Assembly (NCBI GenBank): GCA_910588565.1
Contig: CAJUPF010000076.1
Span: forward strand, 1-13,551
Direction of reading: 5' to 3'
DNA length: 13,551 bases
DNA from: an uncultured Lachnospiraceae bacterium
Lineage (GTDB): Bacteria; Bacillota; Clostridia; Lachnospirales; Lachnospiraceae
Part shown: one piece after another, positions 1 to 6,608 of the stretch
Numbering within the stretch: the first letter of the stretch is position 1
Layout of the letters: every line of letters starts with the position of its first letter
Made by a program: the position numbers and the translations under genes
The notes under the pieces: model-generated
The model's input: only the letters and a program-made list of their open reading frames with translations
What the model was told of the DNA's origin: nothing
The model's database searches: none

Positions 1-1
1 A

Positions 2-35
2 GCCGCTTGATTTTCTTTGTGGAAAATCAAGCGGC
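2..35 (-). terminator. Hairpin, probable end of the minus-strand unit
   Basis: A perfect 14-bp inverted repeat (2-15 with 22-35) encloses a 6-nt loop. It begins 14 bp beyond the last stop codon (52-50) of the degraded lipoprotein gene read leftward, which is where an intrinsic terminator of that unit would lie. The expected U-run would fall left of position 1, outside the window; only the A at position 1 fits. On the plus strand no T-run follows, so it does not look like a rightward terminator. Confidence 0.55.
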
Positions 36-49
36 GAGCATATAATAAT

Positions 50-323
50 CTACCAGTTATCTGCATTTTCCTGCCAGTGGTGTTCATAATTAAAACACCA
101 TTTTGACATAATGTCCATTCTTTCCATGCACTTTATCAAACATCACCAACTATATTCAGCAAACTGTAATGTATAATTTTTGCCGGGTGTTATATCGTAT
201 ACTACAATTGAGTCATCTTAATGTTTCGATATTATTGCTTCCCATGATTGCTGAGGATAAAGATGAGCAACCACATAATGAAAGCATAAATACAGCAAGA
301 ACCGCTGCAATGACTCTTTTCAC
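50..323 (-). pseudogene. Degraded small lipoprotein gene
   Basis: A GTG at 323 lies 6 nt after a GAGGTG ribosome binding site (335-330) that overlaps the stop of the upstream gene. It opens MKRVIAAVLAVFMLSLCGCS, a textbook Bacillota lipoprotein signal: short basic n-region, hydrophobic core and an LCGC lipobox with Cys19 as the lipidated residue. The frame stops at 215-213 after 36 aa. Protein-like sequence then continues in other frames: DDSIVVYDITPGKNY... in the +1 frame, VMFDKVHGKNGHYVKMVF back in the first frame, then NYEHHWQENADNW ending at the TAG 52-50. I infer a short exported lipoprotein of about 90 aa broken by several indels. It could instead be a real 36-aa lipopeptide followed by non-coding DNA. 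The family is not recognised. Translation would be coupled to the upstream 329-aa gene. Confidence 0.5.
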
Positions 324-324
324 A

Positions 325-335
325 GTTTTCACCTC
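325..335 (-). promoter_or_regulatory. Ribosome binding site deciding the GTG 323 start
   Basis: GAGGTG (335-330) lies 6 nt before GTG 323 and overlaps the TGA (336-334) of the upstream gene. An earlier in-frame GTG at 332 sits inside this site and so is less likely to be the start. The overlap suggests translational coupling. Confidence 0.55.
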
Positions 336-1323
336 ACTCAGCTTCCATATTATTACGTCTTTTAAGAAAATTCATCATTTCCTTTTTTTGTTCCTTTTTC
401 ACTCCTTTGGGAAGTAAACAGGTAACTCTGCTGCAATGCCCGCTCAAATAGCAAGTTTCACAGACGATTTCTCCAACCATCTGCATATACAACTCATCAT
501 CGCTTGGAAGCTGGTATTCTTCGATTTTTTTAATGCCTGTCGGATTACGCAAGCCGTAATCAATTAGCTTTCCGTTTCCAGTCTTTATATATCGATAGAC
601 ATCAGCACCAAAAGAAACGCTGTCTCCAACATCTAATTCTTCAAATCCGGTTTTGCTCATCCAGACGTGGTCTTCCTTGTCGTCAAACATCACTCCATCA
701 GGATACATTCCGCTGATGAAAATCCGCCTGAAACAAATGTGCTTTGCATTAACTTTCTCAATTTGCCCTTTGAACTCTAATAGATAATTAAAGAGCCCAT
801 TGGCAATGCCCGAGCGATACCCGTGACCCAAAGACGCTAACTGTACATTAAGATATTCATCGTAAGACATTTTTTCCGCACCGACAACATCTTTTTGAGA
901 ATCAGGATTAAAAAATATAATTCCATTTTCTCTGCTTACGCAATCCTTTTCGCCATAATATGCAGAAAGCAAAGACTTCTCGTCCGGATATTGGGCAATC
1001 AAAGCGGCAGCTTTTTTCAAACGAATATTGCGTTCTTCAGCGAGTTTTCTTTCCTCTGATTGCTTTGCCTTTTTGATCTCATTTTCGATGAAATTGATTT
1101 CACTTGGAGTTAATAACGGCAACACATCCTCTTTGCAATCATATACCCCTTGCAGCATACGATTTTTGAATCGGAGAAGAACATCTCTCATCATTTTTTC
1201 CGAAAGAAACCGGGCTTTGTCAATTGAGCAGCTGTAATAACAACCAGTGTTTATGTTGCCATAGTCTTTGCCATACAAAACAGCAGTATTCCATGGACAC
1301 AAATAATGCTCCTTTTGTATCAA
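334..1323 (-). CDS. Cys-containing protein of unknown function
   Basis: A 329-aa soluble-looking protein with no signal peptide or membrane segment. I do not recognise a named family. Visible features are a C-terminal cysteine cluster C-x2-C-x5-C-x4-C (residues 288, 291, 297, 302) that could bind a metal, N-terminal Cys9, Cys28 and Cys32, a charged probably helical stretch near residues 70-110, and a middle region of alternating beta-like strands (about 200-265) that could be a small barrel. The start given is TTG, 12 nt after the TAA of the preceding 48-codon ORF, with GAGGA only 3 nt upstream, which is poor spacing. The frame is open back to 1446, and that extension reads as convincing Cys-rich protein (ECNDSECRSRCIW, then GGGLQGCGNPKIFPEFEEGL) but has no ATG, GTG or TTG start before 1323. 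The true N-terminus is therefore probably missing or frameshifted. The product is followed, with overlapping signals, by the lipoprotein remnant. Confidence 0.7.
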   Translation of the reverse strand: MIQKEHYLCPWNTAVLYGKDYGNINTGCYYSCSIDKARFLSEKMMRDVLLRFKNRMLQGVYDCKEDVLPLLTPSEINFIENEIKKAKQSEERKLAEERNIRLKKAAALIAQYPDEKSLLSAYYGEKDCVSRENGIIFFNPDSQKDVVGAEKMSYDEYLNVQLASLGHGYRSGIANGLFNYLLEFKGQIEKVNAKHICFRRIFISGMYPDGVMFDDKEDHVWMSKTGFEELDVGDSVSFGADVYRYIKTGNGKLIDYGLRNPTGIKKIEEYQLPSDDELYMQMVGEIVCETCYLSGHCSRVTCLLPKGVKKEQKKEMMNFLKRRNNMEAE

Positions 1324-1334
1324 TTGTCCTCGCT

Positions 1335-1481
1335 TTAAGCCTTCCTCAAATTCAGGAAAAATCTTAGGATTACCGCAACCCTGTAATCCTCCACCCAGAA
1401 ACCAGATGCACCTTGAGCGACATTCTGAATCATTACATTCAATGCTTCAATCATCGCTTCTTTAGTTTCATTGTTTCGCAT
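1335..1481 (-). CDS. 48-aa ORF, small protein or frameshifted N-terminus
   Basis: The ATG at 1481 has an excellent ribosome binding site, GGAGGTG (1493-1487) with 5-nt spacing, and lies about 80 nt downstream of a good promoter. The product MRNNETKEAMIEALNVMIQN... looks like an amphipathic helix followed by a GFWVEDYRVAV stretch, then a less protein-like end (LRFFLNLRKA). It overlaps the upstream extension of the 329-aa frame, which lies one base back. A single-base change in the T5 run at about 1355-1359 would fuse the two frames as ...LRFFPEFEEGL.... It may be a genuine small protein coupled to the next gene, or the front end of a gene broken by an indel. Translation initiation here looks real; the identity does not resolve. 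Confidence 0.5.
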   Translation of the reverse strand: MRNNETKEAMIEALNVMIQNVAQGASGFWVEDYRVAVILRFFLNLRKA

Positions 1482-1486
1482 ATATA

Positions 1487-1493
1487 CACCTCC
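1487..1493 (-). promoter_or_regulatory. Strong ribosome binding site for ATG 1481
   Basis: GGAGGTG, 5 nt before the ATG, is the only strong ribosome binding site in the leftward unit. It shows that initiation is designed to occur in the 48-aa frame rather than at the TTG of the long frame. Confidence 0.7.
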
Positions 1494-1565
1494 GTTAATA
1501 AGTGCTGCAGATAGCAGCCTGACATGCTAACGAAGAGCAATTATCTATGTATAAAAACACAATAT

Positions 1566-1594
1566 ATTATATATCAAAATATGCCTATTTTCAA
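1566..1594 (-). promoter_or_regulatory. Sigma-A type promoter, leftward
   Basis: Read on the minus strand: TTGAAA (1594-1589), a 17-bp spacer, TATAAT (1571-1566). The expected start is near 1559, giving a leader of about 78 nt to ATG 1481. A small GCTGC-5-GCAGC hairpin (1504-1518) lies in the leader just before the ribosome binding site. Confidence 0.7.
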
Positions 1595-1927
1595 TAAGTT
1601 GAACGAGAATTGTATTTACGATTTTCATTGCCCGGTTTTTTACGTTATTCATTTGACCTAAAATGTTAAGTTCTGTGTGGTACTTAAAGCAATAGCACAT
1701 TGTTCGTTCACATGTGTTTCATCATACTATAGTGTGATAATGAATGAAATTATTGGCTTATACAATCCTTAGGGTAAAAAACGTAACATAAAAGGAGATT
1801 ATATACCAATTGCAATTTATATGTAAAATTCTCATTAGATTAATGAGAGAAAAATGTAAAATATACAAAATAAACAAATATTTATAGATAAATTTAATAA
1901 ATTATGTCATATATTGACCATATCAAT
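1595..1927. other. A+T-rich divergent intergenic spacer, no convincing gene
   Basis: This stretch separates the leftward and rightward promoters. It contains two palindromes that could be operator sites: 1721-1738, an 18-bp near-palindrome (ATCATACTATAGTGTGAT), and 1831-1847, a 7-bp perfect inverted repeat with a 3-nt centre (CTCATTA-GAT-TAATGAG). A ribosome-binding-like AAAGGAG at 1791-1797 has no properly spaced ATG. I see no RNA gene. Confidence 0.5.
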
Positions 1928-1956
1928 TGGACAATATTGTGGTGTGTAGGTATAAT
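1928..1956 (+). promoter_or_regulatory. Sigma-A type promoter for the surface-protein cluster
   Basis: TGGACA (1928-1933, 5 of 6 to consensus), a 17-bp spacer and a perfect TATAAT (1951-1956). The predicted start near 1963 leaves a leader of about 46 nt before the ATG at 2009. No comparable promoter is seen before the second or third gene, so this probably drives all three. Confidence 0.75.
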
Positions 1957-2008
1957 TAAATAATACTTAAAGATACATTCAGAAAGAATCATTGAGGAGG
2001 AAAGAAAT

Positions 2009-5000
2009 ATGAGAATGTGTAGAAAACGTGCGCTTTCGTTTTTATTGACGTTAGCGCTGATAGCAGGATGCTTTGCAGGAACTGGGGTGACTGCGGAAGC
2101 GACAGAAACGGCGGTAGACAAGACATCCATAACAATAAAATTGGTGGATCAGTCGGGAAATGCCATCACGGATGAAACAATATACTTGGGAGTGATAGAC
2201 GCGCAGTTTCCAAACGTGGAAAATCAGAAGTTTCCAAATAATGGAGAGTATAAGCATAAAATAACGGACAGTATCCCGACAACGTATACCATAAAGATAC
2301 ATTCCAGTGTAAATGGCTATACTGCGGATCCAATAGAACTGAAGACAAATAATAAAAAAGAGATTGTGACGGTAAACGGGAAAGAGTATACCGGCGAAGC
2401 GGTAGAGATGGAAGTGAGGGAAGCAGAGCCGGAAGAGCCAACTATAGATAAGACATCCATAACAATAAAGTTGGTGGACCAGTCGGGAAACGCCATCACG
2501 GATCCAACAATATATCTAGGAGTGATAGACGCACAATTTCCAGATAAAGAAAATGAGAAGTTTCCAAATAATAATGGAGAGTATAAGCATAAAATAACGG
2601 ACAGTATCCCGACAACGTATACCATAAAGATACATTCCCGTGTAAGTGGGTATACAGCGGATCCGATAGAACTTAAGACAAATAATCAAAAAGAGATTGT
2701 GACGGTAAACGGGAAAGAGTACACCGGCGAAGCGGTGGAGATGGAAGTGAGGGAAGCGGAGCCGGAAGAGCCAACGATAGACAAGACATCCATAACAATA
2801 AAGTTGGTGGATCAGTCGGGAAATGCCATTACGGATCCGTCAATATATCTAGGAGTGATAGATGCACAATTTCCAGATAAGGAAAATGAGAAGTTTCCAA
2901 ATAATGGAGAGTATAAGCATAAAATAACGGACAGCATCCCGACAACGTATACCATAAAGCTACATTCCAGGGTAAATGGCTATACAGCGGATCCGATAGA
3001 ACTTAAGACAAATAATCAAAAAGAGATTGTGACGGTAAACGGGAAAGAGTACACCGGCGAAGCGGTGGAGATGGAAGTGAGGGAAGCGGAGCCGGAAGAG
3101 CCAACGATAGACAAGACATCCATAACAATAAAGTTGGTGGATCAGTCGGGAAATGCCATTACGGATCCGTCAATATATCTAGGAGTGATAGATGCACAAT
3201 TTCCAGATAAGGAAAATGAGAAGTTTCCAAACAATGGAGAGTATAAACATAAAATAACAGACAGCATCCCAACAACGTATACTATAAAGCTACATTCTGG
3301 TGTAAGCGGGTATACAGCGGATCCGATAGAACTTAAGACAAATAATCAAAAAGAGATTGAGACGGTAAACGGGAAAGAGTATAACGGCGAAGTGGTAGAG
3401 ATGGAAGTGAGGGAAGCAGAGCCGGAAGAACCAACTGTAGACAAGACATCCATAATAATAAAGTTGGTGGACCAGTCGGGAAACGCCATCACGGATTCGT
3501 CAATATATTTGGGAGTGGTAGACGCGCAGTTTCCAAATAAAGAAAATGCGAAGTTTCCAACTAATGGAGAGTACAAGCATAAAATAACAGACAGCATCCC
3601 GACAACGTATACTATAAAGCTACATTCTGGTGTAAGCGGGTATACTGCGAACCCGATAGAACTGACGACAAATAATAAAAAAGAGATTGTGACAGTAAAC
3701 GGGAAAGAGTACAATGGCGAAGCGGTGGAGATGGAAGTGAGGAGTTCAGATGAAGGAATATCAGAACTGAAAGACATTTCTTTATCTTCAGATTCACTGG
3801 CAAGTACAGGCGGAACGATTACAGTGTCAGTAACTGGAGAAAACTTGAAAGGTAATCTTTGGTATCAGATAAGAAAACAGATCGGTATGGTAAATGGGAA
3901 ACCAAGTTATGAGACAAATGCAGAGATAAAATCTGTTTTAGTAAATAGTTCCACCAATCCCACATTTTCTGTAACAATCCCGGCTAATTCTGGGACTGAA
4001 GAAGTGGTCTACCAGATTCGCGTTGCAGATACATATAGTATTTCAATGACCGGGGCAAAGTCGAAGACAATCACTGTCTCCGGTACAGGAACCTCATCCG
4101 ACAAGGCTGACAAAACAGCCCTGGCAGCCGCCATTGAAGAAGCAGAAGCAAAAAATGCAGAAGAATACGTCACAGACAATAACTGGAACACCATGCAGGA
4201 GAAGCTAAATGCAGCAAAGACAGTAAATGCAAATGAGTCTGCAACAGCACAGGAGGTTAAGACAGCATTAGATGAGCTGCAGGCAGCGCTTAAGAATCTT
4301 GTAAAAAAGCCAGAGAAAACAGCTAATATTACAAAGATAACAGCCACGCCGACTGAAATTCCAGCTGCAGGCGGTACAGTACAGCTTTCTGTTACAGGAA
4401 CGGACATGACAGAAGACAACTGGGGACTGGATATAAAGACATTTATAAGCGGCACTAATCAGACACAGCCTGCAAGCGACAAGGCCGGAAAAGCTACAGT
4501 CAAAGAGATAACAGAAAATAGTGCTGTAGTCGAGATTTCTGCAAACGGAATGAAGAATGACGTTGATTTCGTAATTTCCGCAGGTTCAAAGAATGGGGAA
4601 GAGATCACAAAACAGGCAGAAGTAACAGTAGTGCAGGCAGGAAAAGGCTATACGACCACAAGCCTTACACCAGAATCAGTTGTACTGGCAGATGATCATA
4701 CAGTAGTTGCAACATTCAAGTCTGTTATTACAGCAGTAGAAGGAGCTGATTTAAACAAACTTGTTTACATAGCTGATGCAGATGGAAATAACCGGCATGA
4801 TCTGACAGATGCAGGAAAAGTGACTATAGATGATCAGACAGTGGCGGTTGAGTACTCAGAATCCCTGAAGGATATTGGTACAACTTCTTACTTGTATATT
4901 AAGGAAGGCGCATTAAAGACTGCAATCATGGAATCCGGAAGCGAAGTAGAGAAGGTTGTAGCAGACATTAAGTGGATAATCCAGACAGCAGCTAGAGTAT

Positions 5001-6571
5001 CAGGAATTAAAGTAGATAAGGATTTATTTGACAGCAATGGCGGAACCGTAACTGCGACACTGAATGGTTACCGTGTGGAAGATATTGAACTTGATAAGAT
5101 CGAAGCATCCATATACCGTCCGGGTGAGACGTCAGCATCTGATATTGCTGTTACAAAAGACAAGGATGCGGACGGCAAAATAACACTTACATTTGCCGTT
5201 CCAAAAAATACGACACAAAATACAGTCAGCTATTGGCTCAATGTAAAGTATGACGGCACTCCGGTGTATGAAAGTGCTGCAGACAGCCGTGGACAGAGGA
5301 CGACAATCTCTGTACTTCCAGAAGGAAAGACGGAGAAAGACAGGACGCTGAGCATGGTGACAATTTCCGGAAACAACAAGACAGAGGTGAATAATACAAC
5401 AGATATTGAAGTGCAGGTTTCATCCAATGTCGGAGAACTTAAGACAGAACTCAGAGTATACGGCACTAATCTGGATTCAGCTCTGACAAAAGTAAGGGCA
5501 GTAGATGAAAACGGAATTATATGGCCAGTCTACCAGATTTCCGAGTGTGACGGCACATGGAGATTTATTGCAATAGCAGGACCACACAGAAATGGCGTAT
5601 TTGGCGACGGAAACAGTCAGCTTATTGAATTGCTGCCGCCAAGATATGCAGGAACAAATAAGACTTATAAGATCCAGGTTGCAATAGACGGAGAGAATTT
5701 CATTGAAGAGCCATGCGTAACGCTGAAGGTTATGAATGAAAACATAAAAGGCGAGTATGAGTTCAGAGACTGTACTGACAAAAATTTCAAATACGTTACA
5801 GTGCAATATGTGGACGAATCAGGAAAAGAGATTGCAGAGAAGGATGTCTATAAAGGATATAGCATTTCTATGCCGGAAGGCTTTGGTATTAAACCGAAGC
5901 AGATCAATGGCTATAAGCTTGTAGAAGAACCGACGCTTGACGAGTGGGTTGAAGAAGGAAGAACTTATAGTTACGTTTACAAAAGTACAAATACAGGTAC
6001 AGGTCCAGTTGTAAATCAAAAACCGCCTGTTGTATCACAGAGCATTAAAGTAAGCGGTATCAAGATCAATGCAGCTTCAAAAAAGATTGCCGCAGGAAAG
6101 AAGATTCAGCTGTCAGCAACTGTATCTCCGGCGAATGCATCAAATAAAGCTGTTACGTGGAAGAGCAGTAACACAAAATATGCAACAGTGAATTCATCCG
6201 GTAAGGTTACAGTGAAAAAGGCAGGTGCAGGAAAGTCAGTTACAATTACGGCAATCGCTGCAGATGGCAGTGGGAAGAAAGCATCCTGTAAGCTTCAGAT
6301 TATGAAAAACTCTGTAAAGAGTGTAAAAATTAAAGGTGCAAAGGCTGTAAAGGCGGGAAAGAAACTGAAATTAAAAGCTCAGGTTAAGACAACTGGCAAG
6401 AAGGTGAACAAGAAGCTGAAATGGACAAGCTCTAATACAAAGTATGCGATTGTAACTTCTGGCGGAGTTGTAAAGACGAAAAAAGCCGGAAAAGGAAAGA
6501 GCGTTAAAATTACAGCAGCCGCTACAGACGGAAGCAACAAGAAGAGTACAGTAAAGATTAAAATAAAGTAA
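2009..6571 (+). CDS. Large modular secreted surface protein with five tandem repeats
   Basis: A 1520-aa secreted protein; the ATG has GAGGAGG 8 nt upstream. Residues 1-31 are an export signal (CRKR n-region, hydrophobic core, probable cleavage at AEA-T), though IAGC ending at Cys21 also fits a lipobox. Domains: five roughly 110-aa tandem repeats (37-578) starting DKTSITIKLVDQSGNAITD and ending VNGKEYTGEAVEMEV, joined by acidic EAEPEEPT linkers; an Ig-like module with a GGT core (about 585-690); a FIVAR-type three-helix module (about 698-768); a second GGT module (about 772-876); an unassigned beta region (880-992); a third GGT-like module (994-1103); an unassigned region to about 1255; a MucBP-like module (about 1259-1327); and two Lys-rich BIG2 domains (1345-1520) ending IKIK. 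No LPXTG, SLH or membrane anchor is seen. The repeats, MucBP-like and FIVAR modules suggest an adhesin, but no ligand can be read. It is first of three related genes and paralogous to the next. Confidence 0.93.
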   Translation: MRMCRKRALSFLLTLALIAGCFAGTGVTAEATETAVDKTSITIKLVDQSGNAITDETIYLGVIDAQFPNVENQKFPNNGEYKHKITDSIPTTYTIKIHSSVNGYTADPIELKTNNKKEIVTVNGKEYTGEAVEMEVREAEPEEPTIDKTSITIKLVDQSGNAITDPTIYLGVIDAQFPDKENEKFPNNNGEYKHKITDSIPTTYTIKIHSRVSGYTADPIELKTNNQKEIVTVNGKEYTGEAVEMEVREAEPEEPTIDKTSITIKLVDQSGNAITDPSIYLGVIDAQFPDKENEKFPNNGEYKHKITDSIPTTYTIKLHSRVNGYTADPIELKTNNQKEIVTVNGKEYTGEAVEMEVREAEPEEPTIDKTSITIKLVDQSGNAITDPSIYLGVIDAQFPDKENEKFPNNGEYKHKITDSIPTTYTIKLHSGVSGYTADPIELKTNNQKEIETVNGKEYNGEVVEMEVREAEPEEPTVDKTSIIIKLVDQSGNAITDSSIYLGVVDAQFPNKENAKFPTNGEYKHKITDSIPTTYTIKLHSGVSGYTANPIELTTNNKKEIVTVNGKEYNGEAVEMEVRSSDEGISELKDISLSSDSLASTGGTITVSVTGENLKGNLWYQIRKQIGMVNGKPSYETNAEIKSVLVNSSTNPTFSVTIPANSGTEEVVYQIRVADTYSISMTGAKSKTITVSGTGTSSDKADKTALAAAIEEAEAKNAEEYVTDNNWNTMQEKLNAAKTVNANESATAQEVKTALDELQAALKNLVKKPEKTANITKITATPTEIPAAGGTVQLSVTGTDMTEDNWGLDIKTFISGTNQTQPASDKAGKATVKEITENSAVVEISANGMKNDVDFVISAGSKNGEEITKQAEVTVVQAGKGYTTTSLTPESVVLADDHTVVATFKSVITAVEGADLNKLVYIADADGNNRHDLTDAGKVTIDDQTVAVEYSESLKDIGTTSYLYIKEGALKTAIMESGSEVEKVVADIKWIIQTAARVSGIKVDKDLFDSNGGTVTATLNGYRVEDIELDKIEASIYRPGETSASDIAVTKDKDADGKITLTFAVPKNTTQNTVSYWLNVKYDGTPVYESAADSRGQRTTISVLPEGKTEKDRTLSMVTISGNNKTEVNNTTDIEVQVSSNVGELKTELRVYGTNLDSALTKVRAVDENGIIWPVYQISECDGTWRFIAIAGPHRNGVFGDGNSQLIELLPPRYAGTNKTYKIQVAIDGENFIEEPCVTLKVMNENIKGEYEFRDCTDKNFKYVTVQYVDESGKEIAEKDVYKGYSISMPEGFGIKPKQINGYKLVEEPTLDEWVEEGRTYSYVYKSTNTGTGPVVNQKPPVVSQSIKVSGIKINAASKKIAAGKKIQLSATVSPANASNKAVTWKSSNTKYATVNSSGKVTVKKAGAGKSVTITAIAADGSGKKASCKLQIMKNSVKSVKIKGAKAVKAGKKLKLKAQVKTTGKKVNKKLKWTSSNTKYAIVTSGGVVKTKKAGKGKSVKITAAATDGSNKKSTVKIKIK
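2651..2901 (+). repeat. Perfect 251-bp direct repeat, copy A
   Basis: Spans the end of tandem unit 2, the linker and the first part of unit 3. It is identical base for base to 2981-3231; the first mismatches are at 2650/2980 and 2902/3232. Confidence 0.95.
2981..3231 (+). repeat. Perfect 251-bp direct repeat, copy B
   Basis: Spans the end of unit 3, the linker and the first part of unit 4. It is identical to 2651-2901 at an offset of exactly 330 bp, that is one repeat unit, which points to a recent duplication or gene conversion of one unit. Confidence 0.95.
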
Positions 6572-6608
6572 AAACGCGTATTACTTTTACACTATAGAGG
6601 AGGGAAAT

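Larger units (their letters stand above)
2117..3742 (+). repeat. Five-copy in-frame tandem repeat, about 330-bp period
   Basis: Copies start at 2117, 2447, 2780, 3110 and 3440; the last lacks the acidic linker and ends near 3742. Periods are 330, 333, 330 and 330 bp; copy 2 carries one extra AAT in an AAT run (2567-2575). All are in frame and encode the same roughly 102-aa beta-rich module plus an EAEPEEPT linker. Copies are nearly identical in DNA, and copies 2-4 share a perfect 251-bp block, so length variation by unequal recombination is expected. Confidence 0.95.

Noticed and set aside
169..417. Plus-strand 82-codon frame
   Set aside because: It has no ribosome binding site, overlaps the lipoprotein remnant and the end of the 329-aa gene on the other strand, and ends in Phe/Leu-rich sequence typical of the complement of Lys/Glu-rich coding DNA.
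1740..1772. Ten-codon ATG frame that might be a leader peptide
   Set aside because: There is no ribosome binding site, no run of regulatory codons and no terminator/antiterminator pair after it.
1791..1890. Possible 26-aa ORF from TTG 1810 after AAAGGAG at 1791-1797
   Set aside because: Spacing is 12 nt to a non-ATG start, the product is Lys/Ile-rich as expected from A+T-rich DNA, and no promoter is clearly placed before it.
2117..3742. CRISPR-like repeat pattern
   Set aside because: The period is about 330 bp, units are near-identical throughout with no variable spacers, and the array is in frame within a secreted protein gene.
3346..3777. Long minus-strand open frames inside the repeat array and elsewhere under the three large genes
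   Set aside because: They repeat with the same period as the plus-strand repeats, have no ribosome binding sites and read as low-complexity Ser/Phe/Leu sequence. They are antisense shadows of the real genes.
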